Below, piece after piece: positions 41,456 through 49,756 of a stretch of DNA of 49,756 nucleotides. Below the pieces are notes generated by a model that saw nothing but the letters and a program-made list of their open reading frames with translations, had not been told where the DNA came from and ran no database searches. A program made the position numbers and the translations under genes. Source of the DNA: Candidatus Cryptobacteroides intestinavium (GTDB lineage Bacteria; Bacteroidota; Bacteroidia; Bacteroidales; UBA932); contig JADIMI010000019.1 in assembly GCA_017694845.1 (NCBI GenBank), positions 1 through 49,756 on the forward strand, in the 5' to 3' direction. Positions within the stretch are counted from its first letter, which is position 1. The number at the start of each line of letters is the position of its first letter.

Positions 41456-43483
41456 TTATCTGTCCAGATCGGAGAGGAAGATGTCCGGCTTGGCATCGGA
41501 AGGCATCCTCCAGTCTCCTCGCGGTGAAAGGCTCACGCTTCCGACTTTCGGCCCATCCGGAAGGCAGCTTCTCTTGAACTGCTGGGAGAAGAACCTGCGG
41601 ATGAATACATTCAGCCATCCGGCTATTGTCTCCCTGTCATAGTGTCCTGTGTCTTCTCCGGTGCCGGCCTTGGATGCCCCATTGGAACAGAAAGCCTTGC
41701 AGGCAAGGAACAGTATCTTCTCGGGCGAGAATCCGAAACGGAAGAAGTAGTACAGGAAGAAATCGTGCAGTTCATACGGGCCTACCAGGTCCTCTGTCAC
41801 CTGGGATATCCTGCCCTGGTCATCGGCAGGCAGAAGTTCGGGACTGATAGGAGTGTCTATTATGTCGAGCAGGATATCCTTCGCCGACCTCCGGGTACCT
41901 GTCATCCTTCCATTGCCGTCCGAGGCTTCCATATCTGCAAAATGATTCTCGGCGGCCCATCTGACAAGGTGTCTGACAAGTGTCTTAGGTATACTTGCGT
42001 TGACCCCGTACATCGACATATGGTCACCGTTGTAAGTGGCCCAGCCCAGAGCAAGTTCGGACAGGTCTCCCGTTCCGATGACAATGCCTCCCGTCTGGTT
42101 GGCGACATCCATCAGTATCTGCGTCCTTTCCCTCGCCTGTGAATTCTCGTAGGTGGTGTCGTGTATTGATCTGTCGTGGCCTATATCGATGAAATGCCGG
42201 TCGCAGGCTGCGGTGATGGATATCTTTCTGGATGTCACTCCGAGCACGTCCATCAGGTCTTCCGCATTGCTTCTTGTCCTGTCAGTCGTCCCGTAGCCTG
42301 GCATTGTCACTCCTATTATCCTTTCCCTTTTCCAGCCGAGCCTGTCTGCGGCGAGGACGGTCACCAGCAGGGCAAGCGAACTGTCCAGCCCGCCGGAAAT
42401 GCCTACGACTGCCGTCCTGCAGCCGATATGGTCCAGCCTTGTGGCAAGTCCGAGCACCTGGGTGGAGATGATCTCCCTGCATCTCGTGTCCGTCTCCTCC
42501 CCTCCGGGAACGAACGGGTGAGGGTGTACCTCACGATAGAATTTCGCGTTGAAATCCGTCCGGGCCGTATCTCCTGTCTCGATATGTATGTACGGCAGAT
42601 TGCCGGCTGCGGATCCATCCGGTAGCGTCGCCGACCAGGTGCCGGTCTTCTGCCTGAGCGTCTGCAGCTTCCCGCAGTCTATATCCGCTGTCGTCAGGGA
42701 AGATCCGGTCCTGAACCTTTCTCCCTTGGCGAGCATAATGCCGTTTTCGTAGATGAGGGTCGCTCCTGCATAGACGAGATCCTGAGTGGATTCCCCGAAT
42801 CCGGCAGAACAGTAGACATATCCGGATATTGTCCTTGCAGACTGCTGGCTTACAAGCTGTTTGCGGTAGACGTGCTTTCCGATCAGTTCATTGCTGGCAG
42901 AAAGGTTAAGCACTATCTCCGCTCCGTTGAGGCAGTGTAATGTGGATGGGGGCAGGGGAGTCCACAGGTCTTCGCATATCTCGACGCAGAACGTATGCTC
43001 TCCGATGTGGAATATCTGGTCCGGTGCAAGGGTGCAGTGATACCCTGCGTAGTCGATCTCCGTATGGGGAATCCCTGCTCCAGGGGCAAACCACCGGGTC
43101 TCGTAGAATTCGTTGTAGGCTGGAAGGTATGACTTCGGCACTATGCCGCATACGCCTCCGCTGCCCGATATGATGACGGCACAGTTGTACAGTCTGGAAT
43201 TGTGTCTTACAGGCGCCCCTACGGCGACTGTCACATTCCTTCCGCTGCAGTGTCTTGCGATATCCGCTATTCCCGCCTCGGCCCTGCCGGCCAGCAGTTC
43301 GTTGCCGAAAAGATCTGCACATGAATATCCCGTGACACACAGCTCCGGAAACACCACCAGAGACGCATATTCCTCGCAGGCATCATCTATGAGCCTGCAT
43401 ATCTCCCTGACATTGGAGTCAATGTCAGCCACCCTTGTTCTGGGCACTGCCGCCGCCGCCCTGATAAAACCGAAATCTTTCAT
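41456..43483 (-). CDS. nadE: Glutamine-dependent NAD+ synthetase
   Basis: A 675-residue two-domain enzyme for the last step of NAD synthesis. The N-terminal nitrilase-like glutaminase has Glu in VVFPELCVTGYSCADLFG, Lys in VPKSYLPAYNEFYETRWF and Cys in CVEICEDLWTPLPP. The C-terminal synthetase has the PP-loop GISGGLDSSLALLV and GTGDLSELALGW. The length matches the long NadE type. ATG 43483 was chosen; 43504 is a TTG lying at the end of a terminator. Its leader is only about 20 nt after that terminator. Confidence 0.94.
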   Translation of the reverse strand: MKDFGFIRAAAAVPRTRVADIDSNVREICRLIDDACEEYASLVVFPELCVTGYSCADLFGNELLAGRAEAGIADIARHCSGRNVTVAVGAPVRHNSRLYNCAVIISGSGGVCGIVPKSYLPAYNEFYETRWFAPGAGIPHTEIDYAGYHCTLAPDQIFHIGEHTFCVEICEDLWTPLPPSTLHCLNGAEIVLNLSASNELIGKHVYRKQLVSQQSARTISGYVYCSAGFGESTQDLVYAGATLIYENGIMLAKGERFRTGSSLTTADIDCGKLQTLRQKTGTWSATLPDGSAAGNLPYIHIETGDTARTDFNAKFYREVHPHPFVPGGEETDTRCREIISTQVLGLATRLDHIGCRTAVVGISGGLDSSLALLVTVLAADRLGWKRERIIGVTMPGYGTTDRTRSNAEDLMDVLGVTSRKISITAACDRHFIDIGHDRSIHDTTYENSQARERTQILMDVANQTGGIVIGTGDLSELALGWATYNGDHMSMYGVNASIPKTLVRHLVRWAAENHFADMEASDGNGRMTGTRRSAKDILLDIIDTPISPELLPADDQGRISQVTEDLVGPYELHDFFLYYFFRFGFSPEKILFLACKAFCSNGASKAGTGEDTGHYDRETIAGWLNVFIRRFFSQQFKRSCLPDGPKVGSVSLSPRGDWRMPSDAKPDIFLSDLDR

Positions 43484-43501
43484 CCCATCTGCTCCCGAAG
43501 A

Positions 43502-43530
43502 CAAAAAAAGTGACTAAAAATTAGTCACTT
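43502..43530 (-). terminator. Rho-independent terminator between the PUR-like gene and nadE
   Basis: AAGTGACTAA / TTAGTCACTT form a perfect 10-bp stem with a 3-nt loop (43530-43508). On the minus strand a run of seven T follows (43509-43503). It ends the PUR-like transcript just before the nadE start at 43483. Confidence 0.8.
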
Positions 43531-43547
43531 CCTTTATGCTGACTTTT

Positions 43548-43892
43548 CTATAGCTCTTCAAAATTCACATCAGAGAAACTGCCCTCATCTCCAGCGGGCC
43601 TGTCCTCATCCTTGAGACAGTTTGTCTTGATATAGTCTATCACTTCCTGAAGTCCAGTGGTGAATTTCTCGAAATCTTCCTTGTAGAGGAAAATCTTGTG
43701 CTTGTCGTAGACAAAACTGCCATCTTTCTCCACCTTGCGCTTGCTCTCGGTGATAGTAAGGTAATAGTCATTGCCTTTCGTGGTCTTCACATCAAAGAAA
43801 TAAGTCCTTTTGCCGGCCCTTACAGGTTTTGAGAAGACATCCTCTCCCGAACGCTCCTGGGCATTAGCTCCATCGAAATCCTCACTGTACAT
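43548..43892 (-). CDS. PUR-alpha-like nucleic-acid-binding protein (DUF3276)
   Basis: A 114-residue protein. The PUR repeat is recognisable in RTYFFDVKTTKGNDYYLTITE and SKRKVEKDGSFVYDKHKIFLYKEDFEKFTTGLQEVIDYI: four strands then a helix. The family is present across Bacteroidota and in Borrelia, where BpuR binds DNA and RNA. Its job in Bacteroidales is not established; a regulatory single-strand-binding role is likely. A -7 box (43927-43920) lies 28 nt upstream, back to back with the nusB promoter. Confidence 0.88.
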   Translation of the reverse strand: MYSEDFDGANAQERSGEDVFSKPVRAGKRTYFFDVKTTKGNDYYLTITESKRKVEKDGSFVYDKHKIFLYKEDFEKFTTGLQEVIDYIKTNCLKDEDRPAGDEGSFSDVNFEEL

Positions 43893-43919
43893 TTTATATA
43901 AATTTTAAGTAAATCTTTA

Positions 43920-43957
43920 CAAAGTTAAGGATTTTTCTGAAAATGCATATATCTTTG
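43920..43957. promoter_or_regulatory. Divergent -7 boxes for the PUR-like gene and nusB
   Basis: The minus strand has TAACTTTG at 43927-43920, 28 nt from the ATG at 43892. The plus strand has TATCTTTG at 43950-43957, 20 nt before the nusB ATG. Both match TAnnTTTG; neither has a clear -33 TTTG. Confidence 0.45.
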
Positions 43958-43977
43958 CGGGAAATTTTGCTTGAAAT

Positions 43978-44922
43978 ATGCTCAATCGACGAATTTTAAG
44001 GATCAAAGTCTTTAAAGTGCTTTACGGCAGTGTGCTGGCGGACTGCGGGTCGCTCGCCGAGGCGGAATCCGAACTCGATATGTCATGCGAGGCGACCAGG
44101 GATCTGTATGTCTTCATGCTGGGTATAGTCTCTCCTCTGACACGTGTTGCAGGGGAGCGTATAGAGATGGCAAGGAAGAAGTTCAATCCTACGGAAGAGG
44201 AGCGCAATCCGAATATGAAGTTCGCGGACAATGCGCTGGCGAGGCTTCTCGATGAGGACCCTGATTTCGCCAAGGCGTTTTCAAAAAGGAAATTCTCGTG
44301 GGAGCAGTATGATCTGTTCCTCAAGAAGATATATTCTTCCATTATCCAGAAGGACTATTATGCCAGGTATATGTCTTCCGGCCAGAGTTCGCTGGCTGAG
44401 GACTGCAGGCTTTTCAGCAGGATATTCGAGGAGGAATTCGTAGACAGCCCGGAACTGGAGCAGATACTGGAGGAAATGTCCATCTGGTGGAACGATGACC
44501 TTGCATATTCGCTCACATACTGCTGCCGCACGCTGGAGTCCCTGGCAAAAGGGGCGGGATGGCAGCTGCCTCCGCTGTATCAGAGCGACATGAAGAAGGA
44601 TGTGAAGATGGAGAGCGACAGGCAGTTCGCCCACAGGCTTCTCCAGAACGCATACGCCGGAAGGGAGCGCTATTCCGGAATGATTTCCGAGGCTGTGTCC
44701 AACTGGGATCAGGACAGGATTGTCTCCACCGATATGGCCCTCATAATAACAGGGCTGGCGGAAGCGGAACATTTCCCGACGATACCTGTCAAGGTGACTA
44801 TCAACGAATATGTCGAGATTTCCAAGTACTACGGGACACCCAAGAGCAGCATCTTCGTGAACGGTCTTCTCGACAGGCTCATACAGAAACTCGCCGATGA
44901 GGGCAGGATTCGAAAAATTTGA
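43978..44922 (+). CDS. nusB: Transcription antitermination factor NusB, long form
   Basis: A 314-residue protein. The C-terminal part (about 215-312) carries the NusB fold: FAHRLLQNAYAGRERYSGMI, NWDQDRIVSTDMALIITGLA, PTIPVKVTINEYVEISKYYG and FVNGLLDRLI. The N-terminal about 190 residues are an additional helical region, again beginning RRILRIKVFKVLY like a NusB start. Such doubled-length NusB proteins are usual in Bacteroidales, while E. coli NusB has about 140 residues. It works with NusA, NusE and NusG in rRNA transcription. First gene of a plus-strand cluster. Confidence 0.9.
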   Translation: MLNRRILRIKVFKVLYGSVLADCGSLAEAESELDMSCEATRDLYVFMLGIVSPLTRVAGERIEMARKKFNPTEEERNPNMKFADNALARLLDEDPDFAKAFSKRKFSWEQYDLFLKKIYSSIIQKDYYARYMSSGQSSLAEDCRLFSRIFEEEFVDSPELEQILEEMSIWWNDDLAYSLTYCCRTLESLAKGAGWQLPPLYQSDMKKDVKMESDRQFAHRLLQNAYAGRERYSGMISEAVSNWDQDRIVSTDMALIITGLAEAEHFPTIPVKVTINEYVEISKYYGTPKSSIFVNGLLDRLIQKLADEGRIRKI

Positions 44923-44969
44923 TTATTTTTGACATCGGAATATCAATCAACAATTAAAAATACCTAGAA

Positions 44970-45299
44970 ATGAATTTCATTACATTCTTGCAGGCGGCCG
45001 GAACCGCGACCGGTACTACAGCTCAGGGAAGCGGGTGGTCTATGTGGATTATGCTTATCCTTATCATCGTAGTGATGTGGTTCTTTATGATCCGGCCTCA
45101 GCGCAAGCAGCAGAAGGAGCTTCAGAAATTCCGCGAGGGTCTCCAGAAGGGGGACAAGGTCGTGACGATAGGCGGCATCTACGGAACTGTGGTAGAGGTG
45201 AAGGAAAAGACCCTTCTCCTGGAAGTGGACAGCAATGTCAAGATCAAGGTGGACAAGAATTCAGTAGTAAAGGATTTCTCTGAAGCTCAGCAGCAGTAA
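44970..45299 (+). CDS. yajC: Preprotein translocase subunit YajC
   Basis: A 109-residue inner-membrane protein. One hydrophobic helix (MWIMLILIIVVMWFFMIRPQ, about 25-44) ends in the typical FMIRPQRKQQKE. The cytoplasmic domain has GDKVVTIGGIYGTVVEV, a family signature. YajC associates with SecDF at the Sec translocon. The promoter-like TATTTTTG at 44924-44931 lies 38 nt upstream, so it may have its own start site. Confidence 0.95.
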   Translation: MNFITFLQAAGTATGTTAQGSGWSMWIMLILIIVVMWFFMIRPQRKQQKELQKFREGLQKGDKVVTIGGIYGTVVEVKEKTLLLEVDSNVKIKVDKNSVVKDFSEAQQQ

Positions 45300-45317
45300 C
45301 ATAACAGTTACGGAGGG

Positions 45318-46286
45318 ATGAAGAGAGTATTTGCCAGAATACTTGAAAAGTTCAATGTCAACGGGAGAGATTTGCCGGTATTCCTGCTTTCTCTCCTGTT
45401 GGCTTTCAGTATATGGTTCCTGTACAATCTATCCCTCAATTACATAGACTATCTTCAGGTGCCGGTAGTCGCCAGATGCAATATCGAAGGGCATTCGGCC
45501 GAGTCGTCAGGCAGTTCCGATGTGGTCGCCAGATGCGGGACCACAGGGTATAACATCATAAGGATAAAGTCGATGGGGAAGAAGTCCCCGGTATATGTGA
45601 CTTTTGACAGGATGCACAGTGCGGGAGGCGAGATGTACTATGTGACAGCTGCCGATCTGCAGGAATATACCCATCTCATATTCGGGGACAATGTCTCTCT
45701 GGAATATTACCTGACGGATACGCTGTTTTTCAGGTTCCCGTACGAGACATTCAAGAAAGTGCCTGTCAGGCCGGTATATGAGCTGGACTTTGTCCCGCAG
45801 TACACTATAGTGGGGGAGATGGATGTCGAGCCGGATTCTGTCATAATCTACGGGGAGCCGTACCGTCTCGAGAAGATCGACTATATATATACCGGTCCGG
45901 TGAAACTCGATGATATCCGTTCCGAGATACACGGAATCGCGAAACTCGAGCAGATAAGGGGGATACGCTTTTCGACGGATGCAGTCAGGTATTCAGCGGA
46001 TGTGGTAAGGTATGTGGAGATACAGAAGACTGTTCCTGTATATGGCAGGAATGTGCCGGAGGACAAATATATGATGGTATATCCTCAATATGCCACAGTA
46101 CGTTTTCACTGCATCTTCCCTTACGGCGGGGATACGGAGGACAATGTGGATTTCTATATCGATTATGCTGATTTTATCCGTTCCCGAAGCGGAAGATGTA
46201 TCGCGAGGACGGATGATCTTCCGGACGGGGTGATCGACTATTCCATCGAGCCGGAAGTGTTCCAGTGTGTTGTCAATGACAGATAG
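45318..46286 (+). CDS. YbbR-like domain protein
   Basis: A 322-residue membrane-anchored protein. The N-terminus (RDLPVFLLSLLLAFSIWFLY, about 18-37) is a single signal-anchor, followed by beta-rich YbbR-type repeats (for example VPVRPVYELDFVPQYTIVGE and DSVIIYGEPYRLEKIDYIYT). YbbR proteins in Firmicutes (CdaR) regulate the diadenylate cyclase; that partner is not in this window. It follows yajC by 18 nt, with GGAGGG just before the ATG, and precedes coaE by 11 nt, a gene order I associate with Bacteroidales. Confidence 0.82.
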   Translation: MKRVFARILEKFNVNGRDLPVFLLSLLLAFSIWFLYNLSLNYIDYLQVPVVARCNIEGHSAESSGSSDVVARCGTTGYNIIRIKSMGKKSPVYVTFDRMHSAGGEMYYVTAADLQEYTHLIFGDNVSLEYYLTDTLFFRFPYETFKKVPVRPVYELDFVPQYTIVGEMDVEPDSVIIYGEPYRLEKIDYIYTGPVKLDDIRSEIHGIAKLEQIRGIRFSTDAVRYSADVVRYVEIQKTVPVYGRNVPEDKYMMVYPQYATVRFHCIFPYGGDTEDNVDFYIDYADFIRSRSGRCIARTDDLPDGVIDYSIEPEVFQCVVNDR

Positions 46287-46297
46287 GGAGGATTGTG

Positions 46298-46975
46298 ATG
46301 CAGACACTTGCAGTTACCGGCGGTATAGGCAGCGGGAAATCCCTCGTATGTATGATCCTTGCGGAAAGAGGTTTTCCTGTGTATGACTCCGACACTATGA
46401 CGAAGGCCCTCTATGATGAGGATCCGGTGTTGCTGGAGGCGGTCAGGCAGAAGATGCTTCCGTACAGCGGGAGAGAGGCCGGGGATATGTCCGGTTTCCT
46501 TCTGGATAAGTATGGCAGGCTGGACAGGAAGGCCCTTTCACGGATTGTCTTCCCTTCCGGAGTGCCGGATACGGTGGCGCTCCGTGAACTTGAGTCTGTG
46601 GTGCATCCAGCCGTGCTTCGTGATTTCCTGCACTGGAAGGACTCGGATGAAACAGCGGCGGCTGCAAGATTCGGCACTGTGGTGATAGAGTCGGCGATAA
46701 TTATGGACATACCTATGTTCAGAGAGGCGGTCGACATGGTGCTGCTTGTAGATGCTCCTCTCGAGACGAGGATAAGGAGGGCGATGGCCAGGGATGGTGC
46801 TGACCGGGAGAGTGTGGAGGCGAGAATCAGATCCCAGAAGTGTTCCTCCTTTGATGCTTCGGGGGACAGCGGGCTGCCGGATGTCGATTTCATAATAGAG
46901 AATTCAGGTACCGAGGATGAACTTCGGTATAAAGTAGAACAGTTTATAGACTTAAATTACAATAACAGAAAATGA
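46298..46975 (+). CDS. coaE: Dephospho-CoA kinase
   Basis: A 225-residue P-loop kinase making coenzyme A. AVTGGIGSGKSLVCMILAER (about 5-24) includes the Walker A motif; VYDSDTMTKALYDE gives the substrate-binding Asp. The lid region is in LETRIRRAMARDGADRESVEAR. The ATG at 46298 was preferred to the overlapping GTG one codon upstream. Its last bases overlap the next gene in an ATGA arrangement, so translation is coupled. Confidence 0.94.
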   Translation: MQTLAVTGGIGSGKSLVCMILAERGFPVYDSDTMTKALYDEDPVLLEAVRQKMLPYSGREAGDMSGFLLDKYGRLDRKALSRIVFPSGVPDTVALRELESVVHPAVLRDFLHWKDSDETAAAARFGTVVIESAIIMDIPMFREAVDMVLLVDAPLETRIRRAMARDGADRESVEARIRSQKCSSFDASGDSGLPDVDFIIENSGTEDELRYKVEQFIDLNYNNRK

Positions 46976-47427
46976 AGACAGATCTTACAAAAATCCTTTC
47001 GGTTCCAGGGCAGCCGGGACTTTTCCGCTATATTGCCCAGGCGAGGAACGGTGCGGTGGTGGAATCGCTTGCAGATGGTAAAAGAAGCTCGTTCGGAGCA
47101 AGCAGCAGGATATCGGCTCTTTCAGACATATCCATATATTCGGAAGATGGAGAAGTGAAATTGCAGGATGTGTTTCTGAAGATGAAGGCAGAACTCGGTG
47201 AGTCGGATGCACCTTCGGCGAAGGCGTCGGCGGATGAGCTCAAGGCCTTTTTCGGAAAGGTCTTCCCCGATTATGACAAGGACCGTTTCTATGTGTCGCA
47301 TATGAAGAAGGTCGTAGGCTGGTATAACTGCCTGAAACAGTATGCTTCTCTTGATTTCGAAGAGCCGTCGCGCAGCGAGGCCGGAGAAGGAGAGGAAGCG
47401 ACCGTCTCTGAAACACCTGCAGAATAG
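46972..47427 (+). CDS. DUF5606 protein
   Basis: A 151-residue protein starting MKTDLTKILSVPGQPGLFRY, which I associate with the DUF5606 family of Bacteroidota. An N-terminal beta-rich part (about 1-60, including ISALSDISIYSEDGEVKLQD) is followed by a helical part with FFGKVFPDYDKDRFYVSHMK and KKVVGWYNCL. The C-terminal 20 residues are acidic and low in complexity. Function unknown. It overlaps coaE by 4 nt and rimO by 1 nt, so it is tightly bound to a CoA/translation operon. Confidence 0.85.
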   Translation: MKTDLTKILSVPGQPGLFRYIAQARNGAVVESLADGKRSSFGASSRISALSDISIYSEDGEVKLQDVFLKMKAELGESDAPSAKASADELKAFFGKVFPDYDKDRFYVSHMKKVVGWYNCLKQYASLDFEEPSRSEAGEGEEATVSETPAE

Positions 47428-48740
47428 TGCGTTCCGTTCAGGCCATAACTTTGGGGTGTTCCAAGAACAGAGTGGACACCGAGCATATCCTCTCTTCCCT
47501 TGAAGGACACTTTGAAATCGTGTCTGAAGGGGAGGAGAAGGACTATGTGGACTATCTTCTCATCAATACGTGCGGTTTCATAGGGGACGCAAAGGAGGAG
47601 TCCATACAGACGATACTGGAATGTGTGCAGCTCAAGAAAGATGGCAGATACGGCAACATATTTGTTTTCGGGTGTCTGTCTCAGCGGTATCCGTCTGAAC
47701 TGCCTGAACTTATACCGGAAGTGGACGGCTGGTTCGGGGCGACTGATTTCTCCCCTCTGCTGCGGGCTCTGGGAGTGCCGGGAGATGGCCGTCCTGGCAG
47801 GTTCCTTACAACACCAGGACATTATGCATATCTGAAGATTTCGGAAGGGTGCGACAGGAGATGCTCATATTGCGCGATCCCGCATATAAGGGGAAGACAT
47901 ATCTCGGTGCCGATGGAGGATCTGCTCGCCGAGGCCGCCTCCCTGGCGGAAAGAGGCGTGAAGGAGCTTATTGTCATAGCCCAGGATACTACGTATTACG
48001 GCCTTGACATATACAGGAGACGGGCGCTGGCGGAACTGCTTCAGAAACTTTCAGAGATTGAAGGTATCGAATGGATAAGGATACATTATTCATATCCGGA
48101 TGATTTCCCGGATGATGTCCTTGACCAGATGGCCGGCAATCCGAAGGTCTGCCGTTATATGGATATCCCTCTTCAGCATATTTCCGACAAGGTGCTTTCC
48201 AATATGCGGCGCAACGTCGATGGAGCCTGGACACGGGCCCTGATCCGGAGGATGAGGGAGCGTGTGCCGGGGGTGGTGCTGAGGACGACTATGATAGTGG
48301 GTCACCCTGGAGAAGGGGAGACTGAATTCAGGGAACTGCTTGATTTTGTCCGGGAGGCAGAATTCGAGAGGCTGGGAGCTTTCAGATATTCTGAGGAGGA
48401 GGGGACTTACGGGGCTGAACATTACAGAGATGATGTTCCGGAAGCTGTCAAGCAGGCAAGATATGATGAACTTATGTCTCTCCAGTCCGGTATATCTTTG
48501 GCTTTCAACCGTTCGAGAATCGGGACGGAAGTCAGGGTGATAGTGGATGATTTCGTAGATGGGATCTATGTATGCAGAAGCGAGTTCGAAAGTCCTGAAG
48601 TGGATGGCGAGATTCTTGTAAGGTACAGTCCGGATGCGTTCGCCGGTATCGAACCGTATTCTCTTGTAGGTGAGTTTATGACAGTGAGGATCACCGGAGC
48701 GGATGAGTATGACCTGGCCGCCGAGCCTTTGTTTGAATAA
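47427..48740 (+). CDS. rimO: Ribosomal protein S12 methylthiotransferase RimO
   Basis: A 437-residue radical SAM methylthiotransferase that modifies an Asp of ribosomal protein S12. The N-terminal UPF0004 domain has ITLGCSKNRVDTE and two more cysteines (NTCGFIGDAK, FGCLSQRYP). The radical SAM motif is EGCDRRCSYCAIPHIRG (CxxxCxxC, about 147-163). A TRAM domain ends the protein (VIVDDFVDGIYVCRSEFESP). The start is GTG at 47427, sharing one base with the preceding TAG; no ATG near it is in frame. Confidence 0.95.
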   Translation: MRSVQAITLGCSKNRVDTEHILSSLEGHFEIVSEGEEKDYVDYLLINTCGFIGDAKEESIQTILECVQLKKDGRYGNIFVFGCLSQRYPSELPELIPEVDGWFGATDFSPLLRALGVPGDGRPGRFLTTPGHYAYLKISEGCDRRCSYCAIPHIRGRHISVPMEDLLAEAASLAERGVKELIVIAQDTTYYGLDIYRRRALAELLQKLSEIEGIEWIRIHYSYPDDFPDDVLDQMAGNPKVCRYMDIPLQHISDKVLSNMRRNVDGAWTRALIRRMRERVPGVVLRTTMIVGHPGEGETEFRELLDFVREAEFERLGAFRYSEEEGTYGAEHYRDDVPEAVKQARYDELMSLQSGISLAFNRSRIGTEVRVIVDDFVDGIYVCRSEFESPEVDGEILVRYSPDAFAGIEPYSLVGEFMTVRITGADEYDLAAEPLFE

Positions 48741-48751
48741 ACCAGTTGTCT

Positions 48752-49576
48752 ATGAAAAAGATAGCCATTCTGTCAACAGTAATGTCGTTGATGTCCCTGG
48801 TTTCCTGCGGACCTACCTATTTTTCTCTCGGAGTGGAAATGCGCAACCCTTCCAGATCAGGGATTGAACTTGCCGGTAAGAATATTTCTGTCACATATCT
48901 TGATGATGGAAATGACTCCCTTTTCATTTCTTCCATAGCGGAAGGCTTCACAGAAGCTCTGGAGAAGGATTACTATAACGGGGAGCAGCATATCGGCATA
49001 TACAGGATAGACGGCACTGCAGGCAGTGGTTACGCATCCCGGGACAGTATGGTGAACCTTCTGATGGACACAGGCGTGGATCTCGCTTTCCTCTTCGATG
49101 TAGAATATGACAGCGTGGGGGATTCCGTATCGGATGTCCCGTTTGAGCTGAAGCTCTATGTCTATGATGGAATGGACAGCCGGGATACCGTCCGGATGTT
49201 CAAGGGCGAGGGCGCTTTCAAGCAGGCCCTGGATATTTCGGACCAGGGGTACGAGGCCGGCCGCAACAGTTCACTCATCTTTGTTTCTGCCTGGTCCGAA
49301 CAAAGATATGTGTTCTATTACTATGACAGCAGTTCCGACTGGTGTCAGGCCGCAGGATATGCATCTGAATATAAGTTCAGGGAGGCGATGGATATATGGA
49401 TGCGGCTTCTCGATACTGGAAATATGCTGAAGAGAGCCTGTGCGGAATACAACATTGCGGCAGCCTGCTGCATAATGGGCGAGAAGGAACTTGCGGTACA
49501 GTGGCTTGACCGTGCAGATGCAGATTATCAGCTTCCTTATTCCTCCACTCTACGTTCAAGGATAGCCGCCCGTTGA
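48752..49576 (+). CDS. Putative lipoprotein with C-terminal TPR-like helices
   Basis: A 274-residue lipoprotein: MKKIAILSTVMSLMSLVSCG with Cys20 in a good lipobox (LVSC). The first half is beta-rich; residues about 215-260 form paired helices resembling a tetratricopeptide repeat (MLKRACAEYNIAAACCIMGE followed by KELAVQWLDRADADYQLP). It resembles what I remember of the DUF6340 lipoproteins of Bacteroidota, but this was not searched. ATG 48752 was preferred to TTG 48746. It follows rimO by 11 nt and converges on rnpB. Confidence 0.78.
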   Translation: MKKIAILSTVMSLMSLVSCGPTYFSLGVEMRNPSRSGIELAGKNISVTYLDDGNDSLFISSIAEGFTEALEKDYYNGEQHIGIYRIDGTAGSGYASRDSMVNLLMDTGVDLAFLFDVEYDSVGDSVSDVPFELKLYVYDGMDSRDTVRMFKGEGAFKQALDISDQGYEAGRNSSLIFVSAWSEQRYVFYYYDSSSDWCQAAGYASEYKFREAMDIWMRLLDTGNMLKRACAEYNIAAACCIMGEKELAVQWLDRADADYQLPYSSTLRSRIAAR

Positions 49577-49625
49577 TTCAAGCCGGTGATCCTTCTTCCT
49601 TCCGTATATTTTTAGCGGATATTAT

Positions 49626-49756
49626 AAAAAGGCGGGACCGTAAGCCGGTTTCTGTTCTGTCCTGTCATTTATCTTCGCAACCTACCCCCTGGCATCGGAC
49701 GGGCAGCCCTCATCTGCCAGTATATTTGGTCTTGCAGGCCCCGGATCCGTACCCCT
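49626..49756 (-). ncRNA. rnpB: RNase P RNA, 3' part
   Basis: The RNA component of ribonuclease P, which trims tRNA 5' ends; the 5' part lies beyond the right edge. Reading the minus strand, the conserved block GGGGGTAGG, then AAGATAAATGACAGG, then ACAGAAACCGGCTTAC appears in the order of the bacterial type A 3' domain (CR IV/V). It ends in GGTCCCGCC, the 3' strand of P1, and a five-T run (49630-49626) that would end transcription. It faces the lipoprotein gene tail-to-tail. Confidence 0.88.

Noticed and set aside
49626..49756. tmRNA or SRP RNA at the right edge
   Set aside because: The order of conserved blocks (GATAAATGAC, then ACAGAA and CGGCTTAC) is that of RNase P RNA; there is no tag-peptide or Alu-type region.

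Overview
The window looks like a chromosomal segment of an uncultured or gut-type Bacteroidales bacterium (phylum Bacteroidota) with roughly balanced GC. Four things point there. The Na+-pumping NADH dehydrogenase (nqr), VorB-type 2-oxoacid:ferredoxin oxidoreductase, GSCFA, PUR-alpha-like (DUF3276), DUF5606 and long NusB proteins are a typical Bacteroidales set. Many genes are preceded, 8 to 40 nt upstream of the start, by the Bacteroidota -7 promoter box TAnnTTTG. Shine-Dalgarno sequences are mostly absent. Predicted outer-membrane barrels and lipoproteins are common. No phage, insertion sequence, CRISPR array, tRNA or rRNA gene was found; this is mostly housekeeping DNA.

Layout. 1-4161 (-): nqrABCD and the start of nqrE. 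4302-5747 (+): rmuC, abutting a small orphan gene on the other strand. 6199-9797 (+): a HAD phosphatase followed by bioB-bioA-bioD. 9848-12856 (+): a small barrel protein, an M20 dipeptidase and pyrF. 12868-18821 (-): a probable operon read gpsA, two small genes, a DPP4-type peptidase, serine deaminase, Gfo/Idh/MocA oxidoreductase. 18945-22221: a secreted choloylglycine-hydrolase-family enzyme, a seven-helix membrane AraC regulator and a deoxyhypusine-synthase-like protein. 22321-24875 (+): lysA and ffh. 24876-25362: the only long gene-free stretch, filled with palindromic repeats. 25363-30019: GSCFA protein, lipoprotein, barrel protein and a lipoprotein 5'-nucleotidase. 30021-34373 (-): a coiled-coil protein, zapA, a 6S RNA candidate, RNase Y (rny) and dsbD. 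34409-37137 (-): four-subunit 2-oxoacid:ferredoxin oxidoreductase. 37240-39361 (+): adenosine-type deaminase plus purine nucleoside phosphorylase. 39396-43892 (-): arginine deiminase family protein, DnaJ/TerB protein, NAD synthetase and PUR-like protein. 43978-49576 (+): nusB, yajC, YbbR, coaE, DUF5606, rimO and a lipoprotein. 49626-49756 (-): the 3' part of RNase P RNA.

How the parts fit. The nqr complex and the ferredoxin-linked oxidoreductase belong to anaerobic energy metabolism. bioBAD completes the late steps of biotin synthesis. The deaminase/phosphorylase pair can be read as a methylthioadenosine or adenosine salvage route through the inosine form. The deoxyhypusine-synthase-like protein beside lysA suggests polyamine-type chemistry, because bacteria lack the eIF5A substrate.

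The most unusual item is a roughly 185-nt structured RNA between zapA and rny. Its 10-bp closing stem uses the zapA stop codon, and its size and folding fit 6S RNA. The repeat cluster after ffh and the 20-bp tandem repeats inside the oxidoreductase operon are the other non-coding features worth attention. All family assignments were made by reading motifs; no database search was run.
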